Assembly (NCBI RefSeq): GCF_029871245.1
Contig: NZ_SSON01000059.1
Location: forward strand, 59,176-123,175
Source of the DNA: Pseudomonas sp. BN102
GTDB taxonomy: Bacteria > Pseudomonadota > Gammaproteobacteria > Pseudomonadales > Pseudomonadaceae
Length of the DNA: 64,000 nt
Direction: 5' to 3'
Below, one piece after another: positions 25,490 through 34,320 of this stretch. Position 1 is the first letter of the stretch. Every line of letters starts with the position of its first letter. A program made the translations under genes and the position numbers. A model generated the notes under the pieces. The model saw nothing but the letters and a program-made list of their open reading frames with translations, searched no databases and was not told the origin of the DNA.

Positions 25490-26266
25490 TCAACCCAGGT
25501 CACCTCCGCCTACAGGCAGGGTTACCCCGGTGATGTAGGAAGCGTCGTCGGAGGCGAGGAAGAGGATGGCGCCGGCCTGTTCGTCGATGGTGCCGTAGCG
25601 TTTCATCAGGCTGCTGTCGACCGTCTGGTCGACGATCTGCTGGTACCAGAGCTTTTCCTGCTCGCTCTGCTCAGCCGCGTTGCGTGGGATGCGCCGCGGC
25701 GGTGCCTCGGTGCCGCCCGGTGCGGTGGCGTTGACGCGGATGCCACGGCCGGCGTTCTCGAAGGCCAGGCAAGCGGTCAGCGCGTTCACCCCACCCTTGG
25801 CGGCGCCGTAGGGCACGCGGTTCACGCCGCGGGTGGCGATGGAAGAAACGTTGACAATGGCGCCCGCGCCCTGCTCCAGCATGTAGGGCAGCGCAGCGTG
25901 GCAGCACCAGAGTGTGGGGAACAGCGAGCGACGCACTTCGGCCTCGATCTCATGTTCCTGGTAGTGCTCGTAGGGCTTGGCCCAGATGGTGCCGCCCACG
26001 TTGTTGATCAGAATGTCCAGCCGGCCGAAGCGCTCCACCGCGGCGGCGGCCACGCGATGGCACTCGGCGAAGCTTTCGAGGTCGGCGGTCAGGGCCAGCA
26101 ATTCAACGCCGGCGCCCAGCTCGTCCTGCAGCTCGAAGACCAGCTCGGAGCGGTCCACGGCAACCACCCGTGCCCCCTCCTCCACCAGCCGCTCGGCGAC
26201 GCGGCGGCCAATACCCTGGGCCGCGCCGGTGACCAGCGCGACCTTGTCCTGGAATCTCTTGTACAT
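25490..26266 (-). CDS. benD: benzoate diol dehydrogenase (decarboxylating)
   Basis: Oxidises 1,2-dihydroxycyclohexa-3,5-diene-1-carboxylate to catechol with NAD+. A 258-residue short-chain dehydrogenase: TGAAQGIG near residue 13, NNVGG, catalytic Ser in NVSSIATRG, and Tyr/Lys in YGAAKGG. I start at ATG 26266 (MYKRFQDK); the longer ORF upstream runs through a C-rich repeat. Unlike the tight benABC, it is 124 bases after benC with that repeat between. Confidence 0.95.
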   Translation of the reverse strand: MYKRFQDKVALVTGAAQGIGRRVAERLVEEGARVVAVDRSELVFELQDELGAGVELLALTADLESFAECHRVAAAAVERFGRLDILINNVGGTIWAKPYEHYQEHEIEAEVRRSLFPTLWCCHAALPYMLEQGAGAIVNVSSIATRGVNRVPYGAAKGGVNALTACLAFENAGRGIRVNATAPGGTEAPPRRIPRNAAEQSEQEKLWYQQIVDQTVDSSLMKRYGTIDEQAGAILFLASDDASYITGVTLPVGGGDLG

Positions 26267-26290
26267 GGCAATGCACCCCACATGGTTAGC

Positions 26291-26386
26291 CCCCTCTCCC
26301 TTCAGGGAGACGGTTGGGGAGAGGGTGACCTCCGTGTGGCAGCACTCCCCTCTCCCCCGGCCCCTCTCCCGGAAGCGGGAGAGGGG
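26291..26386. repeat. CCCTCTCCC-type inverted repeats between benC and benD
   Basis: Two hairpins: CCCTCTCCC with GGGGAGAGGG (26291-26326) and CCCCTCTCCC GGAAGC GGGAGAGGGG (26361-26386). This is a common dispersed repeat type in proteobacteria. No T-run. Confidence 0.75.
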
Positions 26387-26390
26387 AGCG

Positions 26391-27404
26391 TCAGGCGGCG
26401 CTGGCGGCGAACTTCTCGTAGTAGAAGTTCGCCGGCGCGATGCCCTGGTCACGGATGAACTGGTTCACCGACTCCACCATGGGCGGCGGGCCGCACAGGT
26501 AGACATCCACATCGCCCTCGTTCAGGTGCTTCGGCTCGATGTGGTGGGTCACGTAGCCCTTCTGCGGGTAGCTGCTCTCGGGGTTGGACACGCAAGCGCT
26601 GTAGGTGAAGTTGGGGATGCGCGCGGCGAAGGCTTCCAGCTTGTCCATCTCCACCAGGTCATGGTCGTGGGTCACGCCGTAGATCAGGTGCAGCGGGTGT
26701 TCGCTGCCCTCATGGGCGATCTTCTCCAGCATCGCGGTGAATGGCGCGAGGCCGGTGCCGCCGGCCAGCAGCAGCAAGGGCCGGCGGATATCGCGCAGGT
26801 AGAAGCTGCCCAGGGGGCCCGCCAGGGTCATGCTGTCGCCGGCCTTGGCGAGACCGGTGAGGAAGCTGCTCATCAGGCCACCCGGCACGTTGCGGATCAG
26901 GAAGCTGACCTCGCCGTCCTTCTGCAGGGAGCTGAACGAGTAGGCGCGGGTCTGCGCGCTGCCCGGCACCTGGAGGTTGACATACTGGCCCGGAAGGAAG
27001 GCCAGCTTGCTCAGGGACTCGCCCTTGATCGACAGCGAGATGGTGCTGTCAGACAGCTGGCGCACGGCGCTGATGCTGGCCTCGAAGCTGGCCTGCTGGG
27101 TCTTGCAAACCTCGGAGGACGCCGGCACCCGCACCACGCAGTCGCTCTCGGCGCGCATCTGGCAGGTGAGCACGTAGCCCTGGGCGGCTTCCTCTTCGCT
27201 CAGTGCGTCCTCGATGTAGTCCTGACCCATGTCGTAGCGGCCCGCTTCGGCGAAGCACTTGCAGGTGCCGCAGGCGCCGTCGCGGCAATCCAGCGGGATG
27301 TTGATGCCCTGGCGATAGGCCGCATCGGCCACGGTTTCGCTGGGGTTGGCGTCGATGAAACGGGTGACGCCATCTTCGAAGTTCAGTGCGATTTTATGGG
27401 ACAT
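26391..27404 (-). CDS. benC: benzoate 1,2-dioxygenase reductase
   Basis: Passes electrons from NADH to the dioxygenase. 337 residues from ATG 27404. A plant-type [2Fe-2S] domain comes first (Cys40, Cys45, Cys48, Cys81 in CRDGACGTCKC and TCQMRA), then the FAD-binding part (RAYSFSS near 156) and the NAD-binding part (LLLAGGTGLAPF near 215, LCGPPPMV near 308). Ten bases separate it from benB, so benABC are tightly coupled. Confidence 0.96.
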   Translation of the reverse strand: MSHKIALNFEDGVTRFIDANPSETVADAAYRQGINIPLDCRDGACGTCKCFAEAGRYDMGQDYIEDALSEEEAAQGYVLTCQMRAESDCVVRVPASSEVCKTQQASFEASISAVRQLSDSTISLSIKGESLSKLAFLPGQYVNLQVPGSAQTRAYSFSSLQKDGEVSFLIRNVPGGLMSSFLTGLAKAGDSMTLAGPLGSFYLRDIRRPLLLLAGGTGLAPFTAMLEKIAHEGSEHPLHLIYGVTHDHDLVEMDKLEAFAARIPNFTYSACVSNPESSYPQKGYVTHHIEPKHLNEGDVDVYLCGPPPMVESVNQFIRDQGIAPANFYYEKFAASAA

Positions 27405-27414
27405 GGCGGGCACC

Positions 27415-27903
27415 CTAGATGTGATAGACGTCGATGACCTGACGCACGTAATCGTTTTTCAATACCACCTTCTTCGCCTTGATCAGCGGGCTCTCGCCGC
27501 GCACGTCGAGGGTGTAGAAGCTGGTGCCGAAGTAGCTGTCCACGGTCTTGTAGCGGAAGCTCAGGGTGTGCCAGTTGAAGCGGACCTTGCACAGGTCATC
27601 GGCGACTTCGAGGAGCTCGATGTTGCTGATGTTGTGGGAGGTGCGGGTGTCCGGCATGGTCGCGCTGGAACGGTCGGTCTTGATGCGGAAGACACGGTCT
27701 TCCAGGCCACCGCGGTTGCCGTACCAGATCAGCGAGATTTCGGTCTGCGGATCTTCGGTCAACTCGTCGCGGTCGTCCCAGGACGGCATCCAGAAGCTGG
27801 CGTCGGCGGCATACAGCTCCAGCCAGTTGTCCCAGTCCTTGTCATCCAGGTAGCGCGCTTCGCGGAAGAGGAAGTCGCGCACGGCGTCGTAAGTGATGCT
27901 CAT
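27415..27903 (-). CDS. benB: benzoate 1,2-dioxygenase, small subunit
   Basis: A 162-residue beta subunit of the ring-hydroxylating dioxygenase, structural rather than catalytic. [20 protein letters not shown] at the start and [16 protein letters not shown] are typical of BenB/XylY. Its ATG overlaps the benA stop (ATGA), so the two subunits are made together. Confidence 0.96.
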   Translation of the reverse strand: MSITYDAVRDFLFREARYLDDKDWDNWLELYAADASFWMPSWDDRDELTEDPQTEISLIWYGNRGGLEDRVFRIKTDRSSATMPDTRTSHNISNIELLEVADDLCKVRFNWHTLSFRYKTVDSYFGTSFYTLDVRGESPLIKAKKVVLKNDYVRQVIDVYHI

Positions 27904-29258
27904 TGCACGGCCTCCACGGGAATCAGCTGCTGCTCGGCCGCGGCGGCCTTGAGCATGGTTTCCTGCCAGTACTTGTGTTGCAGCACGAACAGGCCTTCGT
28001 CCTCGGTGCGCACGCCGGAAAGCAGCGGGTGCAGGTCGATCTCCTGGGCCGCGGCATCAGCACCTTCCACCCAGTGCTCGGCACCGCGGGACATGTCGTT
28101 CCAGCCACGGCTGCCCTGGTAGCCCAGCTGGCAGGAGCGGAACTCCTCCAGGTCGTCCGGCGTGGCCATGCCGCTGACGTTGAAGAAATCCTCGTACTGG
28201 CGGATGCGCTTGGCACGGGCTTCCGCACTCTCGCCCTTGGGCGCGATGCAGTAGATGGTGATTTCGGTCTGGTTGACCGAGATCGGCCGGGCGATGCGGA
28301 TCTGCGAGCTGAACTGGTCCATCAGGTAGACGTTCGGGTACAGGCAGAGGTTGCGCGAATTCTCGATCATCCAGTCGGCGCGGGCCCGACCGAAGTCCTG
28401 GGCCAGCTCGTCGCGGCGCTCGTAGAGCGGGCGATCCTCCGGGTTGGCCCAGCGGGTCCAGAGCAGCAGGTGGCCGTGGTCGAAGGAGTAGAAACCGCCG
28501 CCATTCTTGGCCCAGGCGCCGGCGCTCATGGTCTTGATCTCTTCACCCGCCTCGCGCTGCTTGCGCTGGTTCTGGGTGGCGGCGTAGTTCCAGTGCACGG
28601 AGCTCACGTGATAGCCGTCGGCACCGTTCTCGGCGGTCAGCTTCCAGTTGCCTTCGTAGATGTAGCTGGAGGAACCGCGCAGCACTTCCAGGCCCTCGGG
28701 GGACTGGTCGACGATCATGTCGATGATCTTCGCCGACTCGCCGAGGTGCTCGACCAGCGGCTTGACGTCGGGGTTCAGGCTGCCGAAGAGGAAGCCGCGA
28801 TAGGACTCGAAACGGGCGACCTTGGTGAGGTCGTGGGAGCCTTCGCAGTTGAAGCTGGACGGGTAGCCGGCCTCGGCCGGGTCCTTGACTTTCAGCAGCT
28901 TGCCGGAGTTGTTGAAGGTCCAGCCGTGGAAGGGGCAGGTATAGGAGGAACGGTTGCCGCTCTTGTGCCGGCAGAGTTGCGCGCCACGGTGGCTGCAGGC
29001 GTTGAGGAAGGCATTCAGCACTCCGTCCTTGTTGCGCGCGATGAAAATCGGCTGGCGCCCCATGGTCAGGGTCAGGTAGTCGTTCTTCTCGGGGATCTGG
29101 CTCTCGTGGGCGAGATACAGCCAGTTGCCTTCGAAGATGTGTTTCATCTCCAGATCGAACAGACGCGGGTCGGTGAACATCTCCCGCTTGCAGCGGTAGA
29201 TGCCCTTCTCCTTGTCTTCATCAAGCAGGGAATGCAGAAAGTCGAATCCCAGGGACAT
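27900..29258 (-). CDS. benA: benzoate 1,2-dioxygenase, large subunit
   Basis: Catalytic subunit that makes the cis-diol from benzoate and O2. 452 residues. Rieske [2Fe-2S] ligands are Cys88, His90, Cys108 and His111 ([15 protein letters not shown]); the mononuclear iron ligands His217 and His222 lie in [12 protein letters not shown], with Asp214 as the bridging residue between centres. First gene of benABCDKE; GGAGG precedes the ATG. Two XylS/BenR-type boxes lie 64-99 bases upstream. Confidence 0.97.
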   Translation of the reverse strand: MSLGFDFLHSLLDEDKEKGIYRCKREMFTDPRLFDLEMKHIFEGNWLYLAHESQIPEKNDYLTLTMGRQPIFIARNKDGVLNAFLNACSHRGAQLCRHKSGNRSSYTCPFHGWTFNNSGKLLKVKDPAEAGYPSSFNCEGSHDLTKVARFESYRGFLFGSLNPDVKPLVEHLGESAKIIDMIVDQSPEGLEVLRGSSSYIYEGNWKLTAENGADGYHVSSVHWNYAATQNQRKQREAGEEIKTMSAGAWAKNGGGFYSFDHGHLLLWTRWANPEDRPLYERRDELAQDFGRARADWMIENSRNLCLYPNVYLMDQFSSQIRIARPISVNQTEITIYCIAPKGESAEARAKRIRQYEDFFNVSGMATPDDLEEFRSCQLGYQGSRGWNDMSRGAEHWVEGADAAAQEIDLHPLLSGVRTEDEGLFVLQHKYWQETMLKAAAAEQQLIPVEAVQ

Positions 29259-29321
29259 GGCCAGGGCCTCCGTTGTTTTTGTTCAGGCCAAGTCAGGTTA
29301 GGGATGTGGGGGAATCGGCAA

Positions 29322-29357
29322 TATCCGCTTTGTGCAGATCGCTATCCGTTTTGTGCA
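29322..29357 (-). promoter_or_regulatory. double BenR/XylS-type activator site of benA
   Basis: On the minus strand TGCACAAAACGGATA (29343-29357) and TGCACAAAGCGGATA (29322-29336) are direct repeats with a 6-base gap. Both fit TGCA-N6-GGNTA, the XylS/BenR box of the Pm and ben promoters, with the same 21-base period. Confidence 0.88.
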
Positions 29358-29415
29358 GGGCGGTGGTGGTTGTCAGGAGAAGCCTGTAAGGGCACGGAGG
29401 TCCTGGGCGTTCCTT

Positions 29416-29510
29416 GTGGGGGCGAATTCATTCGCTAAGCAGACCGCAGGTCTGCCCTGAAACCTCAACGGGGCAGCTGCGCTGCCCTTAGCGAATGAAT
29501 TCGCCCCCAC
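29416..29510. repeat. composite palindromic element, copy 6
   Basis: Both arms perfect; GCAGACCGCAGGTCTGC and GGGGCAGCTGCGCTGCCC; order A then B. Between benR and the benA promoter. Confidence 0.95.
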
Positions 29511-29523
29511 AGAAAACGGAGAG

Positions 29524-30483
29524 CTACTGCCCCCGCCGCTTCAACGTATCCGACGGCAACTCGCCGAACTGGGCCTTGTAGCTCTCGGAGAAGCGTCCCA
29601 GGTGCAGGAAGCCGTAGTCCAGGGCCAGCTCGGTGACACTGCGCACGTTGCAGCTGGGGTCAGCCAGACAGGCGCGGATGCGCTCCAGCTTCTTCTGGCG
29701 GATGTAATGCTTGGGCGTGGTGCCCAGGTGGCGCTCGAACAGCGCGTAGAGGGAGCGCAGGCTCATGCTCGCCTGGCGGGCCAGGAATTCGCTGCTGATG
29801 TCCTGCTTCAGGTTGTGCTCGATGTAAGCAAGGATGCGATCGAACGAGGCCGCCTGGCAGCCCAGGCCTTCGCGGCTGATGTTGGTCTTCATCAGGGTCA
29901 GCATCTTGCTCGCGACTATCTGCGCGTAATGCTCCTGCACGCGCAACAACGGCTCGCTGGCCTCGGCTTCCTGGCAGACCATGGCCAGCAGGTTGACGAA
30001 GCCCTCCAGCTCATCGAGGCGGTAGTTGTTCTGCAGGAAGCGCACGCCGGCGCTCGGCCGGTGCCAGCGCTGCTCGTCGCAGATGGAATCGAGCAGCGTG
30101 GTCGGCATCTTCAGGATGAACTTCTCGCAGTCGTCCGAGTAGGTCAGGTCCACCGGGTCGTCGGGGTTGATCAGCAACAGCTCGCCTGGTGCCAGGTAGT
30201 GCTCTTCCTTGTGACCACGCCACAGGCAATGGCCACTTAAGAGAATCTGCAGGTGGTAGATGGTTTCCAGCGCCGGCGAGGTGACCCGCACGCTGCCGCC
30301 GTAGCTGATGCGGCAGAGGTCGAGATTGGCGAACTTGCGGTGGTTGAGGCTGGCCTGGGGATGGCCGGCGGCGGGCAGCCGGATGCAATGCGAGCCGACA
30401 TGCTGGTTCACATATCCGGACACGGCATAGGGGTCCGCACGCTCGAACACCCTACTGCGCTCACTCAGCAGGCGACTATCCAT
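29524..30483 (-). CDS. benR: AraC/XylS family activator of the ben operon
   Basis: Activates benABCD with benzoate as effector. 319 residues. The C-terminal DNA-binding half has two helix-turn-helix units: SEFLARQASMSLRSLYALFERHLGTTP and VTELALDYGFLHLGRFSESYKAQFG (about residues 215-310); the N-terminal half is the effector domain. ATG 30483 has GGAAGAG upstream. The gene lies directly upstream of benA on the same strand, separated by a palindromic repeat and the double activator site. Confidence 0.93.
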   Translation of the reverse strand: MDSRLLSERSRVFERADPYAVSGYVNQHVGSHCIRLPAAGHPQASLNHRKFANLDLCRISYGGSVRVTSPALETIYHLQILLSGHCLWRGHKEEHYLAPGELLLINPDDPVDLTYSDDCEKFILKMPTTLLDSICDEQRWHRPSAGVRFLQNNYRLDELEGFVNLLAMVCQEAEASEPLLRVQEHYAQIVASKMLTLMKTNISREGLGCQAASFDRILAYIEHNLKQDISSEFLARQASMSLRSLYALFERHLGTTPKHYIRQKKLERIRACLADPSCNVRSVTELALDYGFLHLGRFSESYKAQFGELPSDTLKRRGQ

Positions 30484-30627
30484 CAACAGGCACTCTTCCA
30501 GTTGTTGTATGCCGCGGGCGTCATGCCAATTCTGGCAAGCGCCGGCGGACCGATACCGCGATTCTATGTGACCCTTCTCCTGCGTGCGCCGGGTAGAGAT
30601 AAACGGTTATGAATCACCTACCGGCCG

Positions 30628-31977
30628 CTACGTGGCGTCCGCGTGGCTGACCAGCCCCTTGATCACTACCGCCGTGGTGGCGATGGCAGCCGGCACCACC
30701 AGGGCCGTCAGCACCTGCTCGAAGTTCCAGCCCAGGCCCAGCAGGGTCGCGCCGATCCAGGCGCCGAGAATGGCGCCGAAGCGGCCGATGCCGAGCATCC
30801 AGGACACCCCAGTGGCGCGGCCCTGGGTCGGGTAGAAACGCGCCGCCAGGGACGGCATGGCCGATTGCGCGCCGTTGACGCACATGCCGGCCAGCAGCAC
30901 CAAGGTGGCGAGCAGGGTCACCTCACCCAGACTCTGGCCCACGCAGTAAGCGAAGCCACCCGCCAGCAGGTAGAAGACGCCGATTACCTTGTGCGGGTTG
31001 AAACGGTCCATGGCCCAGCCCACACCTACGGCGCTGAGCACGCCGCCGAACTGGAACAGTGCGCCGATGAAGGCGGCCTGTTCCATGCTCGCGCCGCTGT
31101 CGCGCATCAGGGTGGGCAGCCAGCTGGTGAGCAGGTAGACGATCACCAGGCCCATGAAATAGGTCAGCCAGAGCAACAGGGTGCCGGCGCTGTAAGTGCC
31201 GGAGAAGATCACCTGGAACACGTTGCGGCTCTGCACGGTCTTCTGCTCCGGCACGCTGAAGCCGCTGGCCACGGCGACCTCGCCAGGGGCGATGGGCGCA
31301 AGCACCTGGCGCACCTTGTCCGCCCCCTTGTTGCGCACCACCAGGAAACGCGCCGACTCCGGCAACCAGAGCAGCAGCACCACGGCCAGCAGCAGCGGCA
31401 GCAGGCCACCGACCAGCAACAGGCTGTGCCAGCCGAAGGCCGGAATCATCTTTGCTGAAACGAAGCCGCCGGAGGCCATGCCGAGGTTGAAGCCGCAGAA
31501 CATGCTGGTTACCAGCAGCGACTTGAGGCGTTCCGGGGTGTACTCGGAGAGCAAGGTGGTGGCGTTGGGCATGGCGGCGCCCAGGCCCAGGCCCGTGAGG
31601 AAGCGCAATACCAGCAGTTGTTCGAGGTTGGCGCTGAAAGCGGAGATCAGGCTGAACAGCCCGAACAGGAGCACCGCCGTCACCAGCACCCCCTTGCGCC
31701 CGAAACGGTCGGCCATGGGGCCGGAGCCCAGGGCGCCGAAGACCATGCCGATCAAAGCGGCGCTCATCACCGGGCCGAGGCTGGCACGGTCGATGCCCCA
31801 GTCCTGGGTCAGCGCCGGGGCGATGAAGCCCATGGCGGCGGTATCCAGGCCGTCGAGGAAAACGATGAGGAAGCACAGCAACACGATGCGCCATTGGTAG
31901 GCGGAGAGTGGCTGGGCATTGATGAAGGATTGGACATCGAGGGTGCCGGAAGCAGGCACGTGGGCTGGGCTGGTCAT
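30628..31977 (-). CDS. pcaK: 4-hydroxybenzoate/protocatechuate transporter PcaK
   Basis: A 449-residue MFS carrier of the AAHS family, 12 helices. The first helix holds FLDGLDTAAMGF with the two Asp needed in P. putida PcaK, and the loop 2-3 has GPMADRFGRKG; EYTPERLKSLLVTSMFCGFN follows helix 4. In P. putida it also mediates chemotaxis. ATG 31977 has AGGAAT upstream; the longer ORF start is a shadow. A double PcaR box lies 202-235 bases upstream. Confidence 0.93.
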   Translation of the reverse strand: MTSPAHVPASGTLDVQSFINAQPLSAYQWRIVLLCFLIVFLDGLDTAAMGFIAPALTQDWGIDRASLGPVMSAALIGMVFGALGSGPMADRFGRKGVLVTAVLLFGLFSLISAFSANLEQLLVLRFLTGLGLGAAMPNATTLLSEYTPERLKSLLVTSMFCGFNLGMASGGFVSAKMIPAFGWHSLLLVGGLLPLLLAVVLLLWLPESARFLVVRNKGADKVRQVLAPIAPGEVAVASGFSVPEQKTVQSRNVFQVIFSGTYSAGTLLLWLTYFMGLVIVYLLTSWLPTLMRDSGASMEQAAFIGALFQFGGVLSAVGVGWAMDRFNPHKVIGVFYLLAGGFAYCVGQSLGEVTLLATLVLLAGMCVNGAQSAMPSLAARFYPTQGRATGVSWMLGIGRFGAILGAWIGATLLGLGWNFEQVLTALVVPAAIATTAVVIKGLVSHADAT

Positions 31978-32178
31978 GCAAGAATTCCTGTTATGGGCCC
32001 TCCTCCGCATGCGGGCCGTTCTATGCGGCCTCTGACGGGGAGAACTCGGACTGGACAGGAATGAGGGCTTGCCCGGAAGCGACAGGCTGCTGCCGGGGCT
32101 GACTCTCATTGTTGTTATTGGCTGCGCTGGCTGGTGGCGCGGCTGTGCAGACGTTACGAAGAGTCGCCGGGTGGTTCA

Positions 32179-32212
32179 ATTCGATAATCGGCAAAGCGTT
32201 CGATAGCCGAAC
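32179..32212 (-). promoter_or_regulatory. double PcaR box of pcaK
   Basis: ATTCGATAATCGGCA (32179-32193) and GTTCGATAGCCGAAC (32198-32212), separated by 4 bases as at pcaI and pcaR. Upstream of pcaK and downstream of a repeat copy. Confidence 0.78.
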
Positions 32213-32249
32213 GATGTTTGTCCGGAATGCCTGTCGGGCACTGCTCCTA

Positions 32250-32345
32250 GTGGGGGCGATTTCAATCGCTGAGCAGCCCGAAGGGCTGCCCTGAGACATA
32301 TCAGGGGGCAGCTGCGCTGCCCTTAGCGAATGAATTCGCCCCCAC
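32250..32345. repeat. composite palindromic element, copy 7
   Basis: Left arm variant GTGGGGGCGATTTCAATCGC, hairpins GCAGCCCGAAGGGCTGC and GGGGCAGCTGCGCTGCCC, right arm intact. Order A then B. Between pcaR and pcaK. Confidence 0.93.
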
Positions 32346-32419
32346 AAAGAAGCGGCAGCTTCCGGGGCCAGCAATTGCTCCTGCAGTGGCGCGGCTCTGC
32401 AGATGGACTCGCCCCCGAC

Positions 32420-33262
32420 CTAGTGAAACAACCTCGTGCTCAGGTCCTTGCTCGCCTCCAGCAGCGCCGGCAGGAAGCGGGTTTCCAGCTCCTGCCGGCT
32501 GACCCGGCCGACATGGGTGCCGACGTTGAGGGCGGCCAGCACCTGGCCGGCGGAATCGCGCACCGGCACGGCCACCGAACGCAGGCCCATTTCCAATTCC
32601 TGGTCGATGATCACCCAGCCTTGGCGGCGGATCTCCTCGATGCTGGCGCGCAGGCCTTCCTGCGTATGTACGGTGCGGCTGGTCTTCACCTGCAGGTCGG
32701 CGTGTTCCAGGTAGTCGTCCAGCGCCGCATCATCCAGCGCCGCCAGGAGGATGCGACCCATGGAAGTGCAGTAGGCCGGTAGACGGCTGCCGACGCTGAG
32801 GTCCACCGAAATCAGCCGGTTGGGCGTTGCCGAGCGGGCGATGTAGAGGATCTCGTCGCCTTCCAGGGTGGCCATGGAACAGGCTTCGTGAAGCTGGATG
32901 CTGAGGCGGTCGAGGATTGGCTGCGCAGTGACCGCCAGCGGGGTCGACGACAGGTAGGCATGGCCCAGCGTCAGCACCTTGGGCAGCAGCGAATAGGTAC
33001 GCCCGTCGGTGGTGACATAGCCCAGCTTCATCAGGGTGTGCAGGCAGCGGCGCACGGCGGCGCGGGGAATCTCGGTGCGGTGGCTGATCTGCGCGATGGT
33101 GAGGTGGCGCTTGCGCTCCTGGAAGGCGTGGATCACCGCCAGGCCCCGGGCCAGGGAGGTCATGAAGTTGGGGTCGCCGGTGAAGGCTTCGATGCGCTTG
33201 GCCGGCGAAGCGATGATGGGCGGGGCCAGGGGTGGCAGGGTGGCACGCTGTTCTTCGGTCAT
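32420..33262 (-). CDS. pcaR: IclR family regulator PcaR
   Basis: Controls the pca regulon with 3-oxoadipate as co-inducer. 280 residues; near-identical in many stretches to P. putida PcaR: SPAKRIEAFTGDP, FMTSLARGLAVIHAFQERKR, RTEIPRAAVRRCLHTLMKLG (helix-turn-helix, about 45-90) and LPAYCTSMGRILLAAL. Followed on the same strand by pcaK. Two boxes of its own type lie 39-72 bases upstream, predicting autoregulation. Confidence 0.95.
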   Translation of the reverse strand: MTEEQRATLPPLAPPIIASPAKRIEAFTGDPNFMTSLARGLAVIHAFQERKRHLTIAQISHRTEIPRAAVRRCLHTLMKLGYVTTDGRTYSLLPKVLTLGHAYLSSTPLAVTAQPILDRLSIQLHEACSMATLEGDEILYIARSATPNRLISVDLSVGSRLPAYCTSMGRILLAALDDAALDDYLEHADLQVKTSRTVHTQEGLRASIEEIRRQGWVIIDQELEMGLRSVAVPVRDSAGQVLAALNVGTHVGRVSRQELETRFLPALLEASKDLSTRLFH

Positions 33263-33300
33263 TCTTGTTGTCCTTGCAGGGTCGCGGTCACGGCAACTGC

Positions 33301-33334
33301 GGCCGATTATCGAACCAAAGTTCGATTATCGCAA
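33301..33334 (-). promoter_or_regulatory. double PcaR box of pcaR (autoregulation)
   Basis: GGCCGATTATCGAAC (33301-33315) and GTTCGATTATCGCAA (33320-33334), again with a 4-base spacer. Autoregulation through such sites is known in P. putida. Confidence 0.82.
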
Positions 33335-33414
33335 TTGACCCTGCCGGCCTCGGCTCGTACTTTTGCGCGGCCTTCCGGCGCCCCGGTTTGATCAGGTACC
33401 TCGGCGCCCGGCAA

Positions 33415-33439
33415 CGGCTTCGCTCATGAGGCGAAGCCG
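33415..33439 (-). terminator. hairpin downstream of the nitroreductase operon
   Basis: CGGCTTCGC / GCGAAGCCG perfect 9-bp stem with loop TCATGAG, in the gap before the pcaR promoter. No T-run. Confidence 0.4.
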
Positions 33440-33482
33440 CAATCCCCTCCCCTCGGCAGAAGCCAATACCCCGGCGCGCCCT

Positions 33483-33578
33483 GTGGGGGCGAATTCATTC
33501 GCCAAGGGCAGCGCAGCTGCCCCCCGGTATGCCTCAGGGCAGACCTGCGGTCTGCTTAGCGATTGAAATCGCCCCCAC
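33483..33578. repeat. composite palindromic element, copy 8 (reverse order)
   Basis: Left arm perfect, then GGGCAGCGCAGCTGCCC and GCAGACCTGCGGTCTGC, right arm GCGATTGAAATCGCCCCCAC. Order B then A: inverted relative to copies 3, 5, 6, 7. Confidence 0.93.
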
Positions 33579-33603
33579 AATTTCACTTTTCCGGCTCCTG
33601 CCC

Positions 33604-34236
33604 CTACAGCAACTTGCAGGCCTCGTCGAACTCCAGGCGCGGAGAACGCGGATGCAGCTTGGCCGGATCGCCATAGCCGAGGTTACAGATGAAGTTGGTC
33701 TTCACATGGCTGTCTGGGAAGTGCTCCAGCTGGAAGGCATTCCCCTGGCCGTCGGCCGGGAAGAACTCATGGTCGACCAGCGCGTTGTCGAAGCCGGACA
33801 TGGGGCCGCAGTCCAGTCCCAGCGCTCGTGCCGCGATCATGAAATAGGCACCCTGCAGCGAGCTGTTGCGCCGTGCCGTGATGCCCGCGAGCTCCGGGGT
33901 ATCGGCGAACCAGGCGCGGGCGTCGGTATGCGGGTAGAGCTTGGGCAGCTGCTCATAGAATTTCGTGTCGTAGGCGATGATGGCCGTGACCGGCGCCGCC
34001 ATGGTTTTGTCCACGTTGCCCGGCGCCAGTGCCGGCAGCAGCCGGCGCTTGGCCTCCGGGGTGCGCAGGAAGAGGATGCGCGCCGGACAGCAGTTGGCGC
34101 TGGTCGGCCCCCATTTCATCAGGTCGTAGAGTTCCCGCAGCGTGTCGTCGCTCACCGGCCTTTCCAACCAGGCGCTATGGGTACGCGCCTTGCGGAACAG
34201 CTGGTCCAGTCCTTCGTCGCTCAATCGCTTGCTCAT
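33604..34236 (-). CDS. nitroreductase family protein (RutE/HadB-like)
   Basis: A 210-residue FMN-dependent NAD(P)H oxidoreductase. [50 protein letters not shown] and [11 protein letters not shown] are typical of the RutE/HadB group, which includes malonic semialdehyde reductase. GGAGGAAG precedes the ATG. It is the last gene of a possible pcaHG-ATPase-AEC-nitroreductase run, 84 bases after the transporter. A role in aromatic metabolism is only suggested by position. Confidence 0.88.
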   Translation of the reverse strand: MSKRLSDEGLDQLFRKARTHSAWLERPVSDDTLRELYDLMKWGPTSANCCPARILFLRTPEAKRRLLPALAPGNVDKTMAAPVTAIIAYDTKFYEQLPKLYPHTDARAWFADTPELAGITARRNSSLQGAYFMIAARALGLDCGPMSGFDNALVDHEFFPADGQGNAFQLEHFPDSHVKTNFICNLGYGDPAKLHPRSPRLEFDEACKLL

Positions 34237-34320
34237 CACCGCTTCCTCCAGTCAGGGTGGACCGCACGGCCGTGCGGATGACCCTTTGAGGATAGCCAGC
34301 GCCAACGCCCGCGCCCGGCC

